Positions 53,174 through 63,108 of a DNA stretch of 64,000 bases are shown piece after piece. Under the pieces are notes generated by a model. That model did no database searches, was not told where the DNA came from, and was given only the letters and a program-made list of their open reading frames with translations. Within the stretch, counting starts at the first letter, position 1. Every line of letters begins with the position of its first letter. A program made the translations under genes and the position numbers. The DNA is from Lachnoanaerobaculum sp. ICM7 (GTDB lineage: Bacteria > Bacillota > Clostridia > Lachnospirales > Lachnospiraceae): contig NZ_ALJL01000016.1 in NCBI RefSeq assembly GCF_000287675.1, positions 248,001 through 312,000 on the forward strand. The letters are read 5' to 3'.

Positions 53174-53871
53174 CCCTTAAGCATCTCCATCTCAATCTCT
53201 GTTATTTTTCTGCTTTCCCCTTTTTTTAGTTTCAAATCGTCAAGTATAAGTCCTCCAAAGGCAACTCTTTTTAAATAAGTTACCTCCCCTCCTAAAGCTT
53301 TTACCATTCTCTTGACCTGATGAAACTTGCCCTCATGTATGGTAAGCAGCACCTCATCATCCGAGAGAATTTCAAGCTTTGCAGGTTTTGAGACTTCTCC
53401 GTCACCTATATCAAGTCCTTCGGCTGTACGCTCTATGGCATCAGATGCTAAAGCACCGTCAAATTTTGCATAGTATACCTTATCCACATGTGATGCAGGC
53501 GATACCAGTCTGTGATTTAGAGCTCCGTCATTTGTAAGTATTAAAATACCCTCAGTATCCAAATCAAGCCTTCCTACAGGTACAATATTTTTTCTTTTTG
53601 AGTCTATCAGCTCCATAACGGTCTTATGTACATTATCATTAGTAGCACATACATATCCTGCAGGCTTATAGAGAATAAATGTTTCAAACTCCTCTACTTC
53701 CACCTCTTTGCCTTCAAAGTATAATTTATCTTTTTCGCTGTTCAGTTTTTCCTCAGGCTTTTTTACTATATTGTCATTTATCCTTACCTTACCGGCTTTT
53801 ACATATTTTTTTATTTCCTGACGGCTTCCAAAACCAAGTTCTGAAAGGATTTTATCTACTCTGACAATCAT
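53170..53871 (-). CDS. RsuA-family 16S rRNA pseudouridine synthase
   Basis: 233 residues from an ATG that shares its A with the TAA of the upstream gene (TAATG); the longer frame to 53886 starts inside that gene. N-terminal S4 domain (about 3-50, VDKILSELGFGSRQEIKKYV), then the catalytic GRLDLDTEGILILTNDGALNH (about 97-117; D for the aspartate nucleophile) and EGKFHQVKRM (about 178-187). Modifies ribosomal RNA. Coupled to rsmF and the helicase. Confidence 0.95.
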   Translation of the reverse strand: MIVRVDKILSELGFGSRQEIKKYVKAGKVRINDNIVKKPEEKLNSEKDKLYFEGKEVEVEEFETFILYKPAGYVCATNDNVHKTVMELIDSKRKNIVPVGRLDLDTEGILILTNDGALNHRLVSPASHVDKVYYAKFDGALASDAIERTAEGLDIGDGEVSKPAKLEILSDDEVLLTIHEGKFHQVKRMVKALGGEVTYLKRVAFGGLILDDLKLKKGESRKITEIEMEMLKG

Positions 53872-55277
53872 TACATCCATCTCCAACCTTGATAATACTT
53901 ATTTTTACAGCTCTTTTTATTTTGCTTTACAAATCCCAGTGAAAATCCGTCTACACATACAAGTCTGATTCCCATATATTCGTCATCCGCTTCTATGGTT
54001 TCACCCTTTAAATACTTTATTACTCTTTCGTCCGTTGCGCTTAAGTTTAAAGGATTTTCCCATTCATCAAACTTTATATTCATTGCCAATGCCTGAAAAG
54101 GCTCAAATCTGTTCTTTTTTATCTCACCAAGCAGCAGTCCGGTTCTTATATAGTGTAAACTCTTATCTATCAAAGCATCCTTTGGAAGATAGTATACATA
54201 ATCCTTATTTATAAAGATTCTCTCATAATCCCAGTCTCTTTTTATTTTCCCGAGAAACTCAAGCAACTCTTCCGGAAGCTTCGGTGATTTTCTTTTATTT
54301 TTATCTTTTATTTTACTTGTCTGAATTTCAAGGGTGCTCTCATCTTTTTTCAGTCTCGCTACAAAATGTCCTTCTCCCTTTATCTTATGTGGAAAAAGTC
54401 TTATCGTTCCCGGTAAGATTTTAGACTCCTCAAATCCGAAATCTGCATTTATTTTATCTATCTTAAAGTCAGGATGATTTTCTAAAAACTCCGATAAGCT
54501 TCCCTCATCTTCCACTTTAGAATATGTACATGTGGAATACACCAAAGTTCCGCCGGGTTTTAACATCTTTGCAGCCTCATTTAATATACTTACCTGTAAT
54601 CCTGTAAAAAACTCCGGACCTCTTCCAAGATATGCTCTAAAAACTGCACTGTCACGCCTGAACATACCCTCACCTGAACATGGTGCATCAACTATTATCT
54701 TATCAAAATATTCAATATACACTTTTGAAAGATTCTTAGGATCTTCATTTGTTATCAAAACATTGTCAATTCCACTTACCTCAATATTCTTTTGAAGTGC
54801 TTTTACTCTGGAAGCCGAAAAATCATTTGATACCAATAATCCTTCACCTTGAAGATATGATGCAGCCTGTGTAGACTTTCCTCCGGGAGCGGCGCAAAGA
54901 TCAAGTACCTTATCACCCGGTTTTATACCTGCCACCATTGCAGGTGTCATAGCTGAGGGTTCCTGTATATAATAAAGTCCTGCAAAATAATACGGATTTT
55001 TAGATATGCTTTTTATTTTTTCAATATTACTTAAAGAAGGTGTTGTTAATACTCCCTTTTCTTCTTCAAAGTAAAATCCCTCTTTAACCCATGGAATCTC
55101 TTTAAAATCTCTGTCAAGAATTTCTTTAAGCTTTTCCTTGGTAAGCTTTAATAAATTTGTTCTGATACCTACATAGGGTTTCTCATTCAAAGATTTGATA
55201 TATGCATCATAATCTTCTTCTAAAAGTTCCTTCATGGCATCTACATAGGACTTCGGTAAATCCTTTTCCTGTATCAT
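53871..55277 (-). CDS. RsmF/RsmB-type 16S rRNA (cytosine-C5) methyltransferase
   Basis: 468 residues. AdoMet-binding VLDLCAAPGGKSTQAASYL (about 122-140), PCSGEGMFRRD (about 197-207) with one catalytic Cys, and STCTYSKVEDEG (about 248-259) with the second. The C-terminal 130 residues match the RsmF extension with a PUA-like domain. Methylates a cytosine in 16S rRNA. First gene of the long overlapping operon that runs down to the antiporter. Confidence 0.93.
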   Translation of the reverse strand: MIQEKDLPKSYVDAMKELLEEDYDAYIKSLNEKPYVGIRTNLLKLTKEKLKEILDRDFKEIPWVKEGFYFEEEKGVLTTPSLSNIEKIKSISKNPYYFAGLYYIQEPSAMTPAMVAGIKPGDKVLDLCAAPGGKSTQAASYLQGEGLLVSNDFSASRVKALQKNIEVSGIDNVLITNEDPKNLSKVYIEYFDKIIVDAPCSGEGMFRRDSAVFRAYLGRGPEFFTGLQVSILNEAAKMLKPGGTLVYSTCTYSKVEDEGSLSEFLENHPDFKIDKINADFGFEESKILPGTIRLFPHKIKGEGHFVARLKKDESTLEIQTSKIKDKNKRKSPKLPEELLEFLGKIKRDWDYERIFINKDYVYYLPKDALIDKSLHYIRTGLLLGEIKKNRFEPFQALAMNIKFDEWENPLNLSATDERVIKYLKGETIEADDEYMGIRLVCVDGFSLGFVKQNKKSCKNKYYQGWRWM

Positions 55278-55308
55278 ATATACCTCAATCTAAATCAATC
55301 TTATTACG

Positions 55309-55338
55309 CAAAAAAGGGCTTGTTGCAAGCAACAGCCC
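55309..55338 (-). terminator. Terminator of the coaD/coiled-coil operon
   Basis: Minus strand GGGCTGTTGC-TT-GCAACAAGCCC followed by TTTTTTGCG. It falls between the coiled-coil gene and the rsmF operon. Confidence 0.85.
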
Positions 55339-55343
55339 CATAA

Positions 55344-56009
55344 TTATTCCTGTGTATTCTGATCTGCAGGAACAATACTGGTTGCCAGTTCCTGTCTGTT
55401 CTTATCGATCTCTCCTGTATAAAATTGCAATGAACTCAAATATTGATTGAATCTGTTCTGACTCTCAACCATTGTCCCCGAGATTATTCCCTGAAGACTT
55501 TGAAGCAACTCATCGGTATAAGATATAGCCGCCTGTCTGACACTATTGGCTTCATTTCTTGCGTCATATACAATATTGTTGGCTTCCATTCTTGCATATT
55601 CCAATATTTTATCGGATTCAGCATATGCAGTTTGCATAATTTGATTCTCATTTACAAGTTGTGACTTTAACTTATTTGCCTCATTCATTATGGCATCAGA
55701 CTCTTTTCTTGCACTCAGAACAATTGCATCAGCCTTTCTCTTTGCATCCTCCCTTATGGAATTGCTTTGAATATTTGCATCGAGTATAAGCTTCTCAGCC
55801 CTGTTTTTTGCATCTGTTAAAATGCTGTCCTTATTGCTTATAACTTTTTGTGACTGTGTTACCTCCTCAGGTATTTCCTGTCTCAACTCGTTCAATAAGG
55901 CTATAAATTCCTCTTTATTTACCTTTATTATTGAATTGGACAGTGCAACGGTTTTACACCTCTCCACAAACTCTTCTATCTCAGTTATCACCTGTTCAAT
56001 TCTACTCAT
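55344..56009 (-). CDS. Coiled-coil protein, V-ATPase subunit H/E-like (DivIVA-like)
   Basis: 221 residues, nearly all helical, with long heptad-like stretches (about 60-170: [20 protein letters not shown] pattern). No membrane segment. Related proteins after coaD in Lachnospiraceae are labelled 'ATPase' or 'vacuolar H+-ATPase subunit H'; the fold also resembles DivIVA. No V-type ATPase genes are present, so that label is doubtful. A structural or cell-division role is plausible. Overlaps the coaD 3' end by 8 bp. Confidence 0.8.
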   Translation of the reverse strand: MSRIEQVITEIEEFVERCKTVALSNSIIKVNKEEFIALLNELRQEIPEEVTQSQKVISNKDSILTDAKNRAEKLILDANIQSNSIREDAKRKADAIVLSARKESDAIMNEANKLKSQLVNENQIMQTAYAESDKILEYARMEANNIVYDARNEANSVRQAAISYTDELLQSLQGIISGTMVESQNRFNQYLSSLQFYTGEIDKNRQELATSIVPADQNTQE

Positions 56010-56505
56010 AATCTCTCCTCAAACCTTTTTCAATCAGTCTTTTCGTTACCTTTTCTCTGATATGGTCTCTTACAAAATGACTGATATCTCCATTATATAC
56101 AGCAATTTCCTTAACAATACTTGAACTCAGATATGAGTATTTCAAGCTTGAACTAAGAAAAACCGTTTCCAGATTCGGTGCAATTATTTTATTTGTCTGA
56201 GCCAATTGTAATTCATATTCAAAATCAGTTATTACTCTAAGTCCTCTAACCAATATATTACAATTTTGCTCGTGTGCAAAATCCACCAATAATCCTGCAA
56301 ATTCTAAAACTTCCACATTTGACAAATGTCCTACTACACTTTTTATCATGTCCACTCTTTCAGCAGGCGTAAAAAGCGGATCTTTGGTGTTATTGATAAG
56401 TACTCCTACAATAAGCTTGTCAAACATCTTTGATGCTCTTTCAATAATATCAATATGTCCGTTAGTAATAGGATCAAAACTTCCCGGATAAATAGCTTTA
56501 GCCAT
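56002..56505 (-). CDS. coaD: Phosphopantetheine adenylyltransferase
   Basis: 167 residues from the ATG at 56505 (GAGGGTG just upstream); a GTG two codons earlier is possible. The nucleotidyltransferase motif [12 protein letters not shown] (6-17) and the later [16 protein letters not shown] region (about 128-143) are complete. Makes dephospho-CoA from 4'-phosphopantetheine and ATP, the fourth step of CoA synthesis. It follows rsmD with a short gap, the standard order. Confidence 0.97.
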   Translation of the reverse strand: MAKAIYPGSFDPITNGHIDIIERASKMFDKLIVGVLINNTKDPLFTPAERVDMIKSVVGHLSNVEVLEFAGLLVDFAHEQNCNILVRGLRVITDFEYELQLAQTNKIIAPNLETVFLSSSLKYSYLSSSIVKEIAVYNGDISHFVRDHIREKVTKRLIEKGLRRDYE

Positions 56506-56507
56506 AG

Positions 56508-57062
56508 TCACCCTCGCTTATGCATAAAAATATGTTTATTAGACTTATACTCTTTGACCTTATCTATATACCAAGCTTTTGATAAATGTGTGGTATCAGT
56601 CTTAAATTCTTCTTCAATTATAACCAATGTATGCTCATCAATCAATGTGGAATTTATTAAAATATCTAAACATTTATCCTCAAATCCCTTTTGATATGGT
56701 GGATCGATAAAAACAATATCAAATTTCTTTCCATGTGTTTTTATCTTTTCTAAATTTGCTTCAAAGCTTCCCTTCAGTATGGTAGCTTTATCTATCAGCT
56801 TTGTGTGCTCAAGATTTTCTCTTATGCACCTTATAGCCTCTCTGTCTATATCACAAAAATATGCTTCCTTTGCGCCCCTACTTAATGCCTCGATACCTAT
56901 CCCGCCACTTCCTGCAAATAAGTCAAGGAATGTGGCGTTATAGAGTTCATTTGAAATCATATTAAATAATGTTTCTTTTATCTTATCGGTAGTAGGCCTT
57001 GTGGAAGTACCCTTTGGCGTTTTTAAAATAAGACTTCTTGCCGTTCCGGAAATTACTCTCAT
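56508..57062 (-). CDS. rsmD: 16S rRNA (guanine966-N2)-methyltransferase RsmD
   Basis: 184 residues. Starts [17 protein letters not shown] (2-18) as usual for RsmD; AdoMet-binding [20 protein letters not shown] (about 45-64) and the catalytic DPPY (about 120-123) are intact. Methylates G966 of 16S rRNA. It lies 3 bp after the L,D-transpeptidase gene and next to coaD, the typical pairing. Confidence 0.96.
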   Translation of the reverse strand: MRVISGTARSLILKTPKGTSTRPTTDKIKETLFNMISNELYNATFLDLFAGSGGIGIEALSRGAKEAYFCDIDREAIRCIRENLEHTKLIDKATILKGSFEANLEKIKTHGKKFDIVFIDPPYQKGFEDKCLDILINSTLIDEHTLVIIEEEFKTDTTHLSKAWYIDKVKEYKSNKHIFMHKRG

Positions 57063-57065
57063 CTA

Positions 57066-58625
57066 TTACTGTCCTATTTCAACTGCGGATTTGATTTCTC
57101 CTGCCTGTGTAGTGTCACCTATCGGCTCTACAGTCGCCTCTGTCGCACTGCTCTCACTTGAAGATGAAGACTCTGTGGTTTCAGGTGTTGCCACAGTAGG
57201 TGTCAAATTGTAGCAAAGTACAGGAAAACCGCTGTCAACATAATCGTATAATTGCCTTGCTATTGCAGGCGGAAGGTTTACACAACCGTGTGAACCTGAA
57301 GTCCTATATATCTGACCTCCGAAAGCCGATCTCCACGGTGCATCATGAAAACCGATACCTCCGTTAAAAGGCATCCAATAATCTACCGGAGTTGAATATC
57401 CTTCACCCTTTAAAGTTGCATTTCTGGTCTTATAAGTAAGAGGGAATGCGCCCGGAGGTGTAGTCCAGTTCTTTGCAACATTGCCCGATACAAAATCACT
57501 ATCAAGTACCTTTGAACCGTTCTTTATTACAAACATATGCTGAGTTGTAAGGTTTACTTCAACATATGAATTTCCGTAATCATTCTCACCATGTGAAGCC
57601 GCTTTTCTTGAGAACTCGGGTTCTCTCTTTGTGGTCTCACCTGCCTCAATAAGAGATTTTATAGTTGCCTTTTCCTTTTCGGCATCAACTTTCCATCCGT
57701 ATGAGCCTCCTGATATTGTTACGGTAGGGCCGTAAGATGTCTTCAATGTTTTCGGCTTACCTACAGTGTTATAAGCATTTGAAATTGTCTTTACAAATGA
57801 TGCAACTCCCTCATCCGATATATTTACAGAACCGTCACTGTTTACAGTTAACCATTTATGTATAGTATCGCCGTTTAAAACATTCAGCTTATCATATGAG
57901 ATTCTGGCAGATATATACTTGTTCAGATTTGTAAGTGCAAGATTAAGTGTAGGATCGTCCGATCTTTTTGCCGGCTTTTCATACAAGTCGTTTTCTTCAT
58001 AGTCAAGATTTATATCATCGTTTAAAACAATGAGCTGACTCTTTATATACTCTTTTGCCTTCTTTACATCAAGCGTATTACCCTCAACTTCAGGTATGAT
58101 GGAGTATCCCGAACCCTGAACAAAATCGGAAATTTTCGCATCTACAGGCGCAACAAATTTGGACTCGTCAAACGCTCTAAGCTTTGAAACTGTATCCTCA
58201 AACTTGTTGTCATCCACAGTAAATGAGGATTTGATTTTCAAGTCCTTTTCACCGCTCATATTTGCAATCCATGCCATACTGTTTTGCTGATGTAATAAAT
58301 CCTCAAGTGAAGAGTCCTCAACAAAGGCAAGACCCACATCACTTCCCTTTATTATCTCATCATTATTATCTCTTGATCTTATTTTACTCTCAAAATTATC
58401 TATCTGCTTAGACATAACCTGTCTTACCTCATCAACAGTTTTCTCCGAAGCATCTATACCGTTTATTATTGTATGTGGGAAAAATTTTGTTCTGTAAGTG
58501 TTTGCTTTTACAGTATAGCAACCCGCTACAAATACAATTCCAAGTACCGCCACACCAAGTGCAAACTTGTTTCCCTTCTTCTCTTTTTTACCTCTTTTTC
58601 TTGGTTCTTTTTTATTCTCAGCCAT
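57066..58625 (-). CDS. L,D-transpeptidase (YkuD) with N-terminal membrane anchor
   Basis: 519 residues. A basic start and one membrane helix (about 22-40), a peptidoglycan-binding-4-type region repeated (about 60-330), then the YkuD catalytic domain with SHGCVNL (445-451; C448 nucleophile, H446) and a Ser/Thr-rich tail (about 470-519). Makes 3-3 cross-links in peptidoglycan outside the membrane. Follows recG by 10 bp. Confidence 0.95.
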   Translation of the reverse strand: MAENKKEPRKRGKKEKKGNKFALGVAVLGIVFVAGCYTVKANTYRTKFFPHTIINGIDASEKTVDEVRQVMSKQIDNFESKIRSRDNNDEIIKGSDVGLAFVEDSSLEDLLHQQNSMAWIANMSGEKDLKIKSSFTVDDNKFEDTVSKLRAFDESKFVAPVDAKISDFVQGSGYSIIPEVEGNTLDVKKAKEYIKSQLIVLNDDINLDYEENDLYEKPAKRSDDPTLNLALTNLNKYISARISYDKLNVLNGDTIHKWLTVNSDGSVNISDEGVASFVKTISNAYNTVGKPKTLKTSYGPTVTISGGSYGWKVDAEKEKATIKSLIEAGETTKREPEFSRKAASHGENDYGNSYVEVNLTTQHMFVIKNGSKVLDSDFVSGNVAKNWTTPPGAFPLTYKTRNATLKGEGYSTPVDYWMPFNGGIGFHDAPWRSAFGGQIYRTSGSHGCVNLPPAIARQLYDYVDSGFPVLCYNLTPTVATPETTESSSSSESSATEATVEPIGDTTQAGEIKSAVEIGQ

Positions 58626-58635
58626 ACTACTCCTA

Positions 58636-60687
58636 TTAAAGTGCTAACTTTTTATAATGTAAATCCATGTAGTTATTTATTTTGTTCTCAAGCTTTATAC
58701 TCTCTTCTTCCCCTATATTCCCACTATGTATCATATCTACAGCATTTTTTGCCATTTCAAATATATCATTATCATTGTATATATCCGCAATTCCAAAATC
58801 GAGTTCACCGCTTTGTGCCAGACCGAAAAGCTCTCCCGGGCCTCTTAAAACCAGATCCCTTGATGCAATATAAAATCCGTCATTAGAATTTCCTATTATT
58901 TCCAGTCTCTTTTTTGCAATATTTGAATTTGAAGTTCTGACAAATATGGCATAAGATTGTAATTCGCTTCTCCCGACTCTTCCTCTAAGCTGATGTAGTG
59001 TCGCAAGTCCGAACCTTTCAGCATTTTCAATCATAATGACTGTCGCATTCGGTACATCCACACCTACTTCAATTACTGTTGTAGAAACTAAAATATCTGT
59101 TTCTTTATTTACATACCGAGACATTATATCATCTTTTTCTTTCTGTTGCAGTCTCCCATGTAAAACTTCTATCTTACAATTTTGTGAAAATTTATCTGCT
59201 ATTTTCTTACTGTAGTCTATTACATTCTCTGCTTCTATATTCTCACTCTCTTCAACCATAGGACATATTATATATGCCTGATGTCCTTTACCTATTTCAA
59301 GTGATATATGCCTGTACGCTTTTTCCCTGTCATTTTCTGTAATTACAGCATTCTTTATAGGTAATCTGCCCACAGGTTTTGTTTCTATAGTCGAAATATC
59401 CAGATCTCCGTAAAGTATTATTGCAAGAGTTCTCGGTATCGGTGTAGCCGACATTACAAGTACATGAACATCCTCTCCTTTATCTGAAAGAGTTGTTCTT
59501 TGTCTTACTCCGAAGCGATGCTGCTCATCAGTTACTACCAGACCAAGATTTTTAAATTTTACATCTTCCACAAGTAAAGCATGTGTACCTACTACAATAT
59601 CTATCTCACCGGCTTCTATCTTTTCATAGACTGCCAAATGTTCCTTTTTAGTCATAGAACCTGTCAGAATACCGATCTTAGGCGGATTCTTTAATTTCCC
59701 CAGGATATCTGACATGGATTTAAAATGCTGTTTTGCCAAAACTTCAGTAGGCACCATAACAACACCTTGAAATCCCGATTTTACAGCCATATATAGGCAT
59801 ATCAAAGCTACTACCGTCTTTCCCGAACCTACATCTCCCTGTATCAATCTATTTGTAACCACACCGCTTGACATATCATTTAAGATCTCCTCTATCACAT
59901 TATTTTGTGAATCGGTTAACTTAAACGGCAGAGTGGACTTTATTTCTTCCAAATATTTGATTTCTTTTGATACTATATTCCTTGACTTGACTCTAAGCCT
60001 TTTATTTTTCAAAAGTTTCATTCCATATAAGAATCTAAAGAAATCATCAAATGCCAGCCTTTTTTTAGATTCAAAAAGACTTGACTTACTTATAGGATCA
60101 TGAATATTTCTAACAGCTTTATTTCTGTCTTCCAAAGAAAACTCTTTAAGTATGCTCTCAGGTAAGTATTCTTCAAAATCCTTATCATCTATATATTCAA
60201 AAGCTGATTTTATCAGCTTCTCCATTAAATTATTATTAATACCGGCCGTAAGTGCATATATAGGCTTAAAACTGCCTATCTTTTTCTTGTATTCATCTAT
60301 GGTATAAATTGTAGGATGCTCAAGTGTATTCTTGCTTCTTCTTGAGAATTTACCCACAAAAATATAGCTCTCCCCCTGCTTTAGAGTTGCTCTTAAGTAA
60401 GGTGAGTTATACCATATTACATCTAATACATCAATAAAGTCTGTAACTTTCGTTACGGCTATTTTTCTGTTTGGACCGGTAAGTGATATACTTTTAGTGA
60501 TTGTAGCCTTTATAACTACTTCCTCATCCTTGTTTACTTCGGAAATTTTTGTAGGAGCTTTGTATTCCAAATATCTTATCGGATAATGTTTTAAAAGATC
60601 TTTGACAGTCTTTATATCAAGCTTTTCCAAATATTCTGCTGTTTTTGCTCCTACGCCCTTTATGTTTTTTACAGATATATCTATCAA
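58636..60687 (-). CDS. recG: ATP-dependent DNA helicase RecG
   Basis: 683 residues, normal length. N-terminal wedge/OB domain (about 60-150), then helicase motifs: [12 protein letters not shown] (about 283-294), [13 protein letters not shown] (about 386-398), the [10 protein letters not shown] motif (about 412-421), and the C-terminal [19 protein letters not shown]-type block with [10 protein letters not shown] (about 579-588). Reverses stalled forks and processes recombination intermediates. An unusual inverted repeat lies between it and fakA. Confidence 0.97.
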   Translation of the reverse strand: MIDISVKNIKGVGAKTAEYLEKLDIKTVKDLLKHYPIRYLEYKAPTKISEVNKDEEVVIKATITKSISLTGPNRKIAVTKVTDFIDVLDVIWYNSPYLRATLKQGESYIFVGKFSRRSKNTLEHPTIYTIDEYKKKIGSFKPIYALTAGINNNLMEKLIKSAFEYIDDKDFEEYLPESILKEFSLEDRNKAVRNIHDPISKSSLFESKKRLAFDDFFRFLYGMKLLKNKRLRVKSRNIVSKEIKYLEEIKSTLPFKLTDSQNNVIEEILNDMSSGVVTNRLIQGDVGSGKTVVALICLYMAVKSGFQGVVMVPTEVLAKQHFKSMSDILGKLKNPPKIGILTGSMTKKEHLAVYEKIEAGEIDIVVGTHALLVEDVKFKNLGLVVTDEQHRFGVRQRTTLSDKGEDVHVLVMSATPIPRTLAIILYGDLDISTIETKPVGRLPIKNAVITENDREKAYRHISLEIGKGHQAYIICPMVEESENIEAENVIDYSKKIADKFSQNCKIEVLHGRLQQKEKDDIMSRYVNKETDILVSTTVIEVGVDVPNATVIMIENAERFGLATLHQLRGRVGRSELQSYAIFVRTSNSNIAKKRLEIIGNSNDGFYIASRDLVLRGPGELFGLAQSGELDFGIADIYNDNDIFEMAKNAVDMIHSGNIGEEESIKLENKINNYMDLHYKKLAL

Positions 60688-60709
60688 GCCGACCTCCTTA
60701 CAAAGTTTT

Positions 60710-60747
60710 AACTAGGTCGCCAAATCATATATTTGACAGACCTAGTT
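60710..60747. repeat. Long inverted repeat without T-run between fakA and recG
   Basis: AACTAGGTC (60710-60718) pairs with GACCTAGTT (60739-60747), and the inner CAAAT/ATTTG extends the stem. In minus-strand RNA there is no uridine tract after it, so it is not a canonical terminator; it could be a processing or stabilising hairpin. Confidence 0.6.
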
Positions 60748-60757
60748 ATTAAAAATC

Positions 60758-62413
60758 TTATTCTACAGATATGAAGTAGTAGTAAACAGGCTGTCCTCCA
60801 AAATGTAATTCAAACTCTACATTCTCGTATTTGCCAACCAATTCGTCGCATAACTTGTTAGCGTCCTCTTCACTTACTTCTTCACCATAGTAAAGGCATA
60901 CCAATTCACTTGAATCATCAATCATATTTGCAAGTGCCTTATCTACAGCTGAATCAATACTCTTATCAACACCTATTATGCCGGTGTCTCCCAATGCCAT
61001 CACATCATTTTCATGTATTTCAACATCGTCTATAGTGGTATTTCTCACCGCATAGGTTATCTGAGCCGACTTCACATTTGAAATCTCTTCGGTAGCATTC
61101 TCAAGGTTTTCCTCAGCGCTTCTGTCCTCTGAAAGACTTATCATTGCTGTGATTCCCTGAGGAATAGTCTTGGTAGGTATTACTACAACCTTCTTATCTT
61201 CCACTATTTTAGCCGCCTGCTCAGCCGCCAAAATAATGTTTTTATTATTCGGTAATATATATATAGTTTCAGCGTTCAAATGCTCTACCGCATTCAAGAT
61301 GTCCTCAGTACTCGGATTCATTGTCTGACCGCCTTCAACAACCACATCAACTCCTATTTCTTTAAAAATTGATGTAAGGCCGCTTCCTGCACTTACGCTT
61401 ATAACTCCCATTTTCTTTTTCTGCTTTTGAGATTCAAGGATCTGATCTACACCCTTGATAACTCTCTCTCTATGCTCTTCACGCATATTGTCAATCTTTA
61501 AATTGGTAAGCTCTCCAAAAGTCAATCCTCTTTGAATGGCAAGTCCCGGATCATTTGTATGCACATGAATCTTAACCACTTCATCATCAGCTACACATAC
61601 AAGTGAATCACCTATTGAAGTAAGGAATTCTTTAAACTCCTCTTCATCCTTATCTGTAAATTCCTTATTTAAATTTACAATGAACTCTGTACAATATCCG
61701 AACTTGATATCTGAAGTATCGATATCCTCTCTTGCGGCACCGTTTGCACCACCTTCAGACTTTGTTGAAAGTACCACATCGCCAAGCTCTATCACATTTC
61801 CCTTAAGACCTTCAAGTATACCGTGAAGTATAACCATAAGTCCCTGACCGCCTGAGTCTACCACTCCGGCTTTCTTAAGTACAGGCAACATCTCAGGTGT
61901 TTTCTTTAAAGTCTCATCACCATATGCCAATACAGCTTCCAAAAATGCGATAATATCATCATATTCATCATGTATTTCAAGAGCCTTTTCACCCATTGCT
62001 CTTGCAACTGTCAGTATTGTACCCTCTTTCGGCTTCATTACAGCCTTATATGCAGTCTCACTCGCCTTATCAAATGCAAGTGCAATTTCAAACACATCTA
62101 CAACAGGGGATTCCTTTAATATCTTGGCTGCACCTCTAAAAAGCTGAGAAAGTATAACACCTGAGTTTCCTCTGGCACCACGCAATGATCCCTGCGCTAT
62201 TGCCTTACACATAGATGCAATGTCATCGCCTTCTTCAGCTGCCAATGTCTTTGCTGCCGACATTATTGTCATTGTCATATTTGTACCGGTATCTCCGTCA
62301 GGAACCGGGAACACATTCAGTTCATTTATCCATTCTTTTTTTGCTTCTAAGCTTTTTGCTCCTGTTATAAAAGCACTCTTTAGTGATTGTGCATCAATCT
62401 GCTCTAGACTCAC
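60758..62413 (-). CDS. fakA: Fatty acid kinase FakA-like (DAK2 domain) protein
   Basis: 551 residues. The N-terminal DAK2/DhaL domain (about 1-200) has NVFPVPDGDTGTNM (29-42) with the metal-binding Asp residues and ARGNSGVILSQLFRG (79-93). The middle and C-terminal DegV-like half is of the FakA type. FakA, with a fatty-acid-binding FakB (DegV), phosphorylates exogenous fatty acids for phospholipid synthesis. FakB is not in the window. It follows the Asp23 gene by 12 bp, a conserved pair. Confidence 0.94.
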   Translation of the reverse strand: MSLEQIDAQSLKSAFITGAKSLEAKKEWINELNVFPVPDGDTGTNMTMTIMSAAKTLAAEEGDDIASMCKAIAQGSLRGARGNSGVILSQLFRGAAKILKESPVVDVFEIALAFDKASETAYKAVMKPKEGTILTVARAMGEKALEIHDEYDDIIAFLEAVLAYGDETLKKTPEMLPVLKKAGVVDSGGQGLMVILHGILEGLKGNVIELGDVVLSTKSEGGANGAAREDIDTSDIKFGYCTEFIVNLNKEFTDKDEEEFKEFLTSIGDSLVCVADDEVVKIHVHTNDPGLAIQRGLTFGELTNLKIDNMREEHRERVIKGVDQILESQKQKKKMGVISVSAGSGLTSIFKEIGVDVVVEGGQTMNPSTEDILNAVEHLNAETIYILPNNKNIILAAEQAAKIVEDKKVVVIPTKTIPQGITAMISLSEDRSAEENLENATEEISNVKSAQITYAVRNTTIDDVEIHENDVMALGDTGIIGVDKSIDSAVDKALANMIDDSSELVCLYYGEEVSEEDANKLCDELVGKYENVEFELHFGGQPVYYYFISVE

Positions 62414-62425
62414 AAAAAATCCTCC

Positions 62426-62785
62426 TTAGTCTATTATTCGTACACCTTCTACGAATATATTTATTTTCTTTACTTCCATTCCGGTAAACTTCTCCGCCTT
62501 ATACTGGATAGTCTCTATTAGATTTTGAGTTACAGCACTTATGCTAAGTCCATACGCAACTATGATATGGAAATCCAAAATCAACTTATTATCCTCTATT
62601 TTTACACTGATGCCCTTTGTGAGATTTTCTCTCTTCAAAAGTCTTGATATACCGTCTGTTACAGAAACTGCCGCCATACCAACTATACCGAAGCATTCAA
62701 CCGCCTGTATTCCTACATAGAATGCTATAACATCCGGATTTATGCTTATCTGACCAAGATTTGTATTGATTTGACCTTTGTTCAT
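62426..62785 (-). CDS. Asp23/Gls24 family envelope stress protein
   Basis: 119 residues from the ATG at 62785; its ribosome-binding site is GGAGGGTT, located 4-6 bp before the earlier in-frame ATG at 62797, so the exact start is open. Typical opening GQISINPDVIAFYVGIQAVE and central IKIEDNKLILDFHIIVAYG-like strand order. Family members (AmaP/Asp23) sit at the membrane and respond to alkaline or cell-wall stress; the form beside FakA is a conserved operon partner of unknown detailed role. Confidence 0.9.
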   Translation of the reverse strand: MNKGQINTNLGQISINPDVIAFYVGIQAVECFGIVGMAAVSVTDGISRLLKRENLTKGISVKIEDNKLILDFHIIVAYGLSISAVTQNLIETIQYKAEKFTGMEVKKINIFVEGVRIID

Positions 62786-62888
62786 ATAACCCTCCAATCA
62801 TTTTATCGTCAAAAGACTTTATTCTTATAGATATTTTTAATATCTCCCAAATATGCTATTGAGGTACATAACATATCTAAGATACTTA

Positions 62889-62917
62889 ATCATAACATTT
62901 TTTTATAATAAAGACAA
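62889..62917 (-). promoter_or_regulatory. Promoter of the Asp23-FakA operon
   Basis: Minus strand TTGTCT (-35, 62912-62917), 17-bp spacer, TATGAT (-10, 62889-62894). The -35 box touches a tandem 28-bp repeat that lies just upstream. Confidence 0.65.
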
Positions 62918-62972
62918 TGCAAGCTTTTATTTTGTCAAATCGATATGCAAGCTTTTATTTTGTCAAATCGAT
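62917..62972 (-). repeat. Perfect 28-bp tandem repeat upstream of the Asp23 promoter
   Basis: Two exact copies, 62917-62944 and 62945-62972, each containing TTGACA on the minus strand. Their place directly behind the -35 box suggests a regulator-binding pair or duplicated -35 elements. Confidence 0.85.
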
Positions 62973-63081
62973 TATAATATCATCCGGATAATTGCAGCCC
63001 TATTTGGCGCAAATCTTTTTAAGGTTGCACTGCTGTGCTGTAGCCTTGTACTTATTATTGAATATTTTATTGTATAAATAT
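62973..63081. other. Intergenic stretch with imperfect hairpin, no gene seen
   Basis: Between the tandem repeat and the response-regulator terminator. An imperfect stem (AAGGTTGCAC...GTGCTGTAGCCTT, 63023-63051) is visible. No protein-coding frame with a ribosome-binding site is apparent on either strand. Confidence 0.4.
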
Positions 63082-63105
63082 AGGGCCGACCTTTGTCGAC
63101 CCTTA
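63082..63105 (-). terminator. Hairpin after the response regulator
   Basis: Minus strand AGGGTCGAC-AAAG-GTCGGCCCT (9 bp, one G-U pair) then ATATTTATA, a weak T-tract. Confidence 0.65.
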
Positions 63106-63108
63106 TCT

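Noticed and set aside
55344-56009. Real V-type ATPase subunit
   Set aside because: No other V-ATPase genes are near and the sequence is only a generic coiled coil; the label is inherited from automatic annotation.
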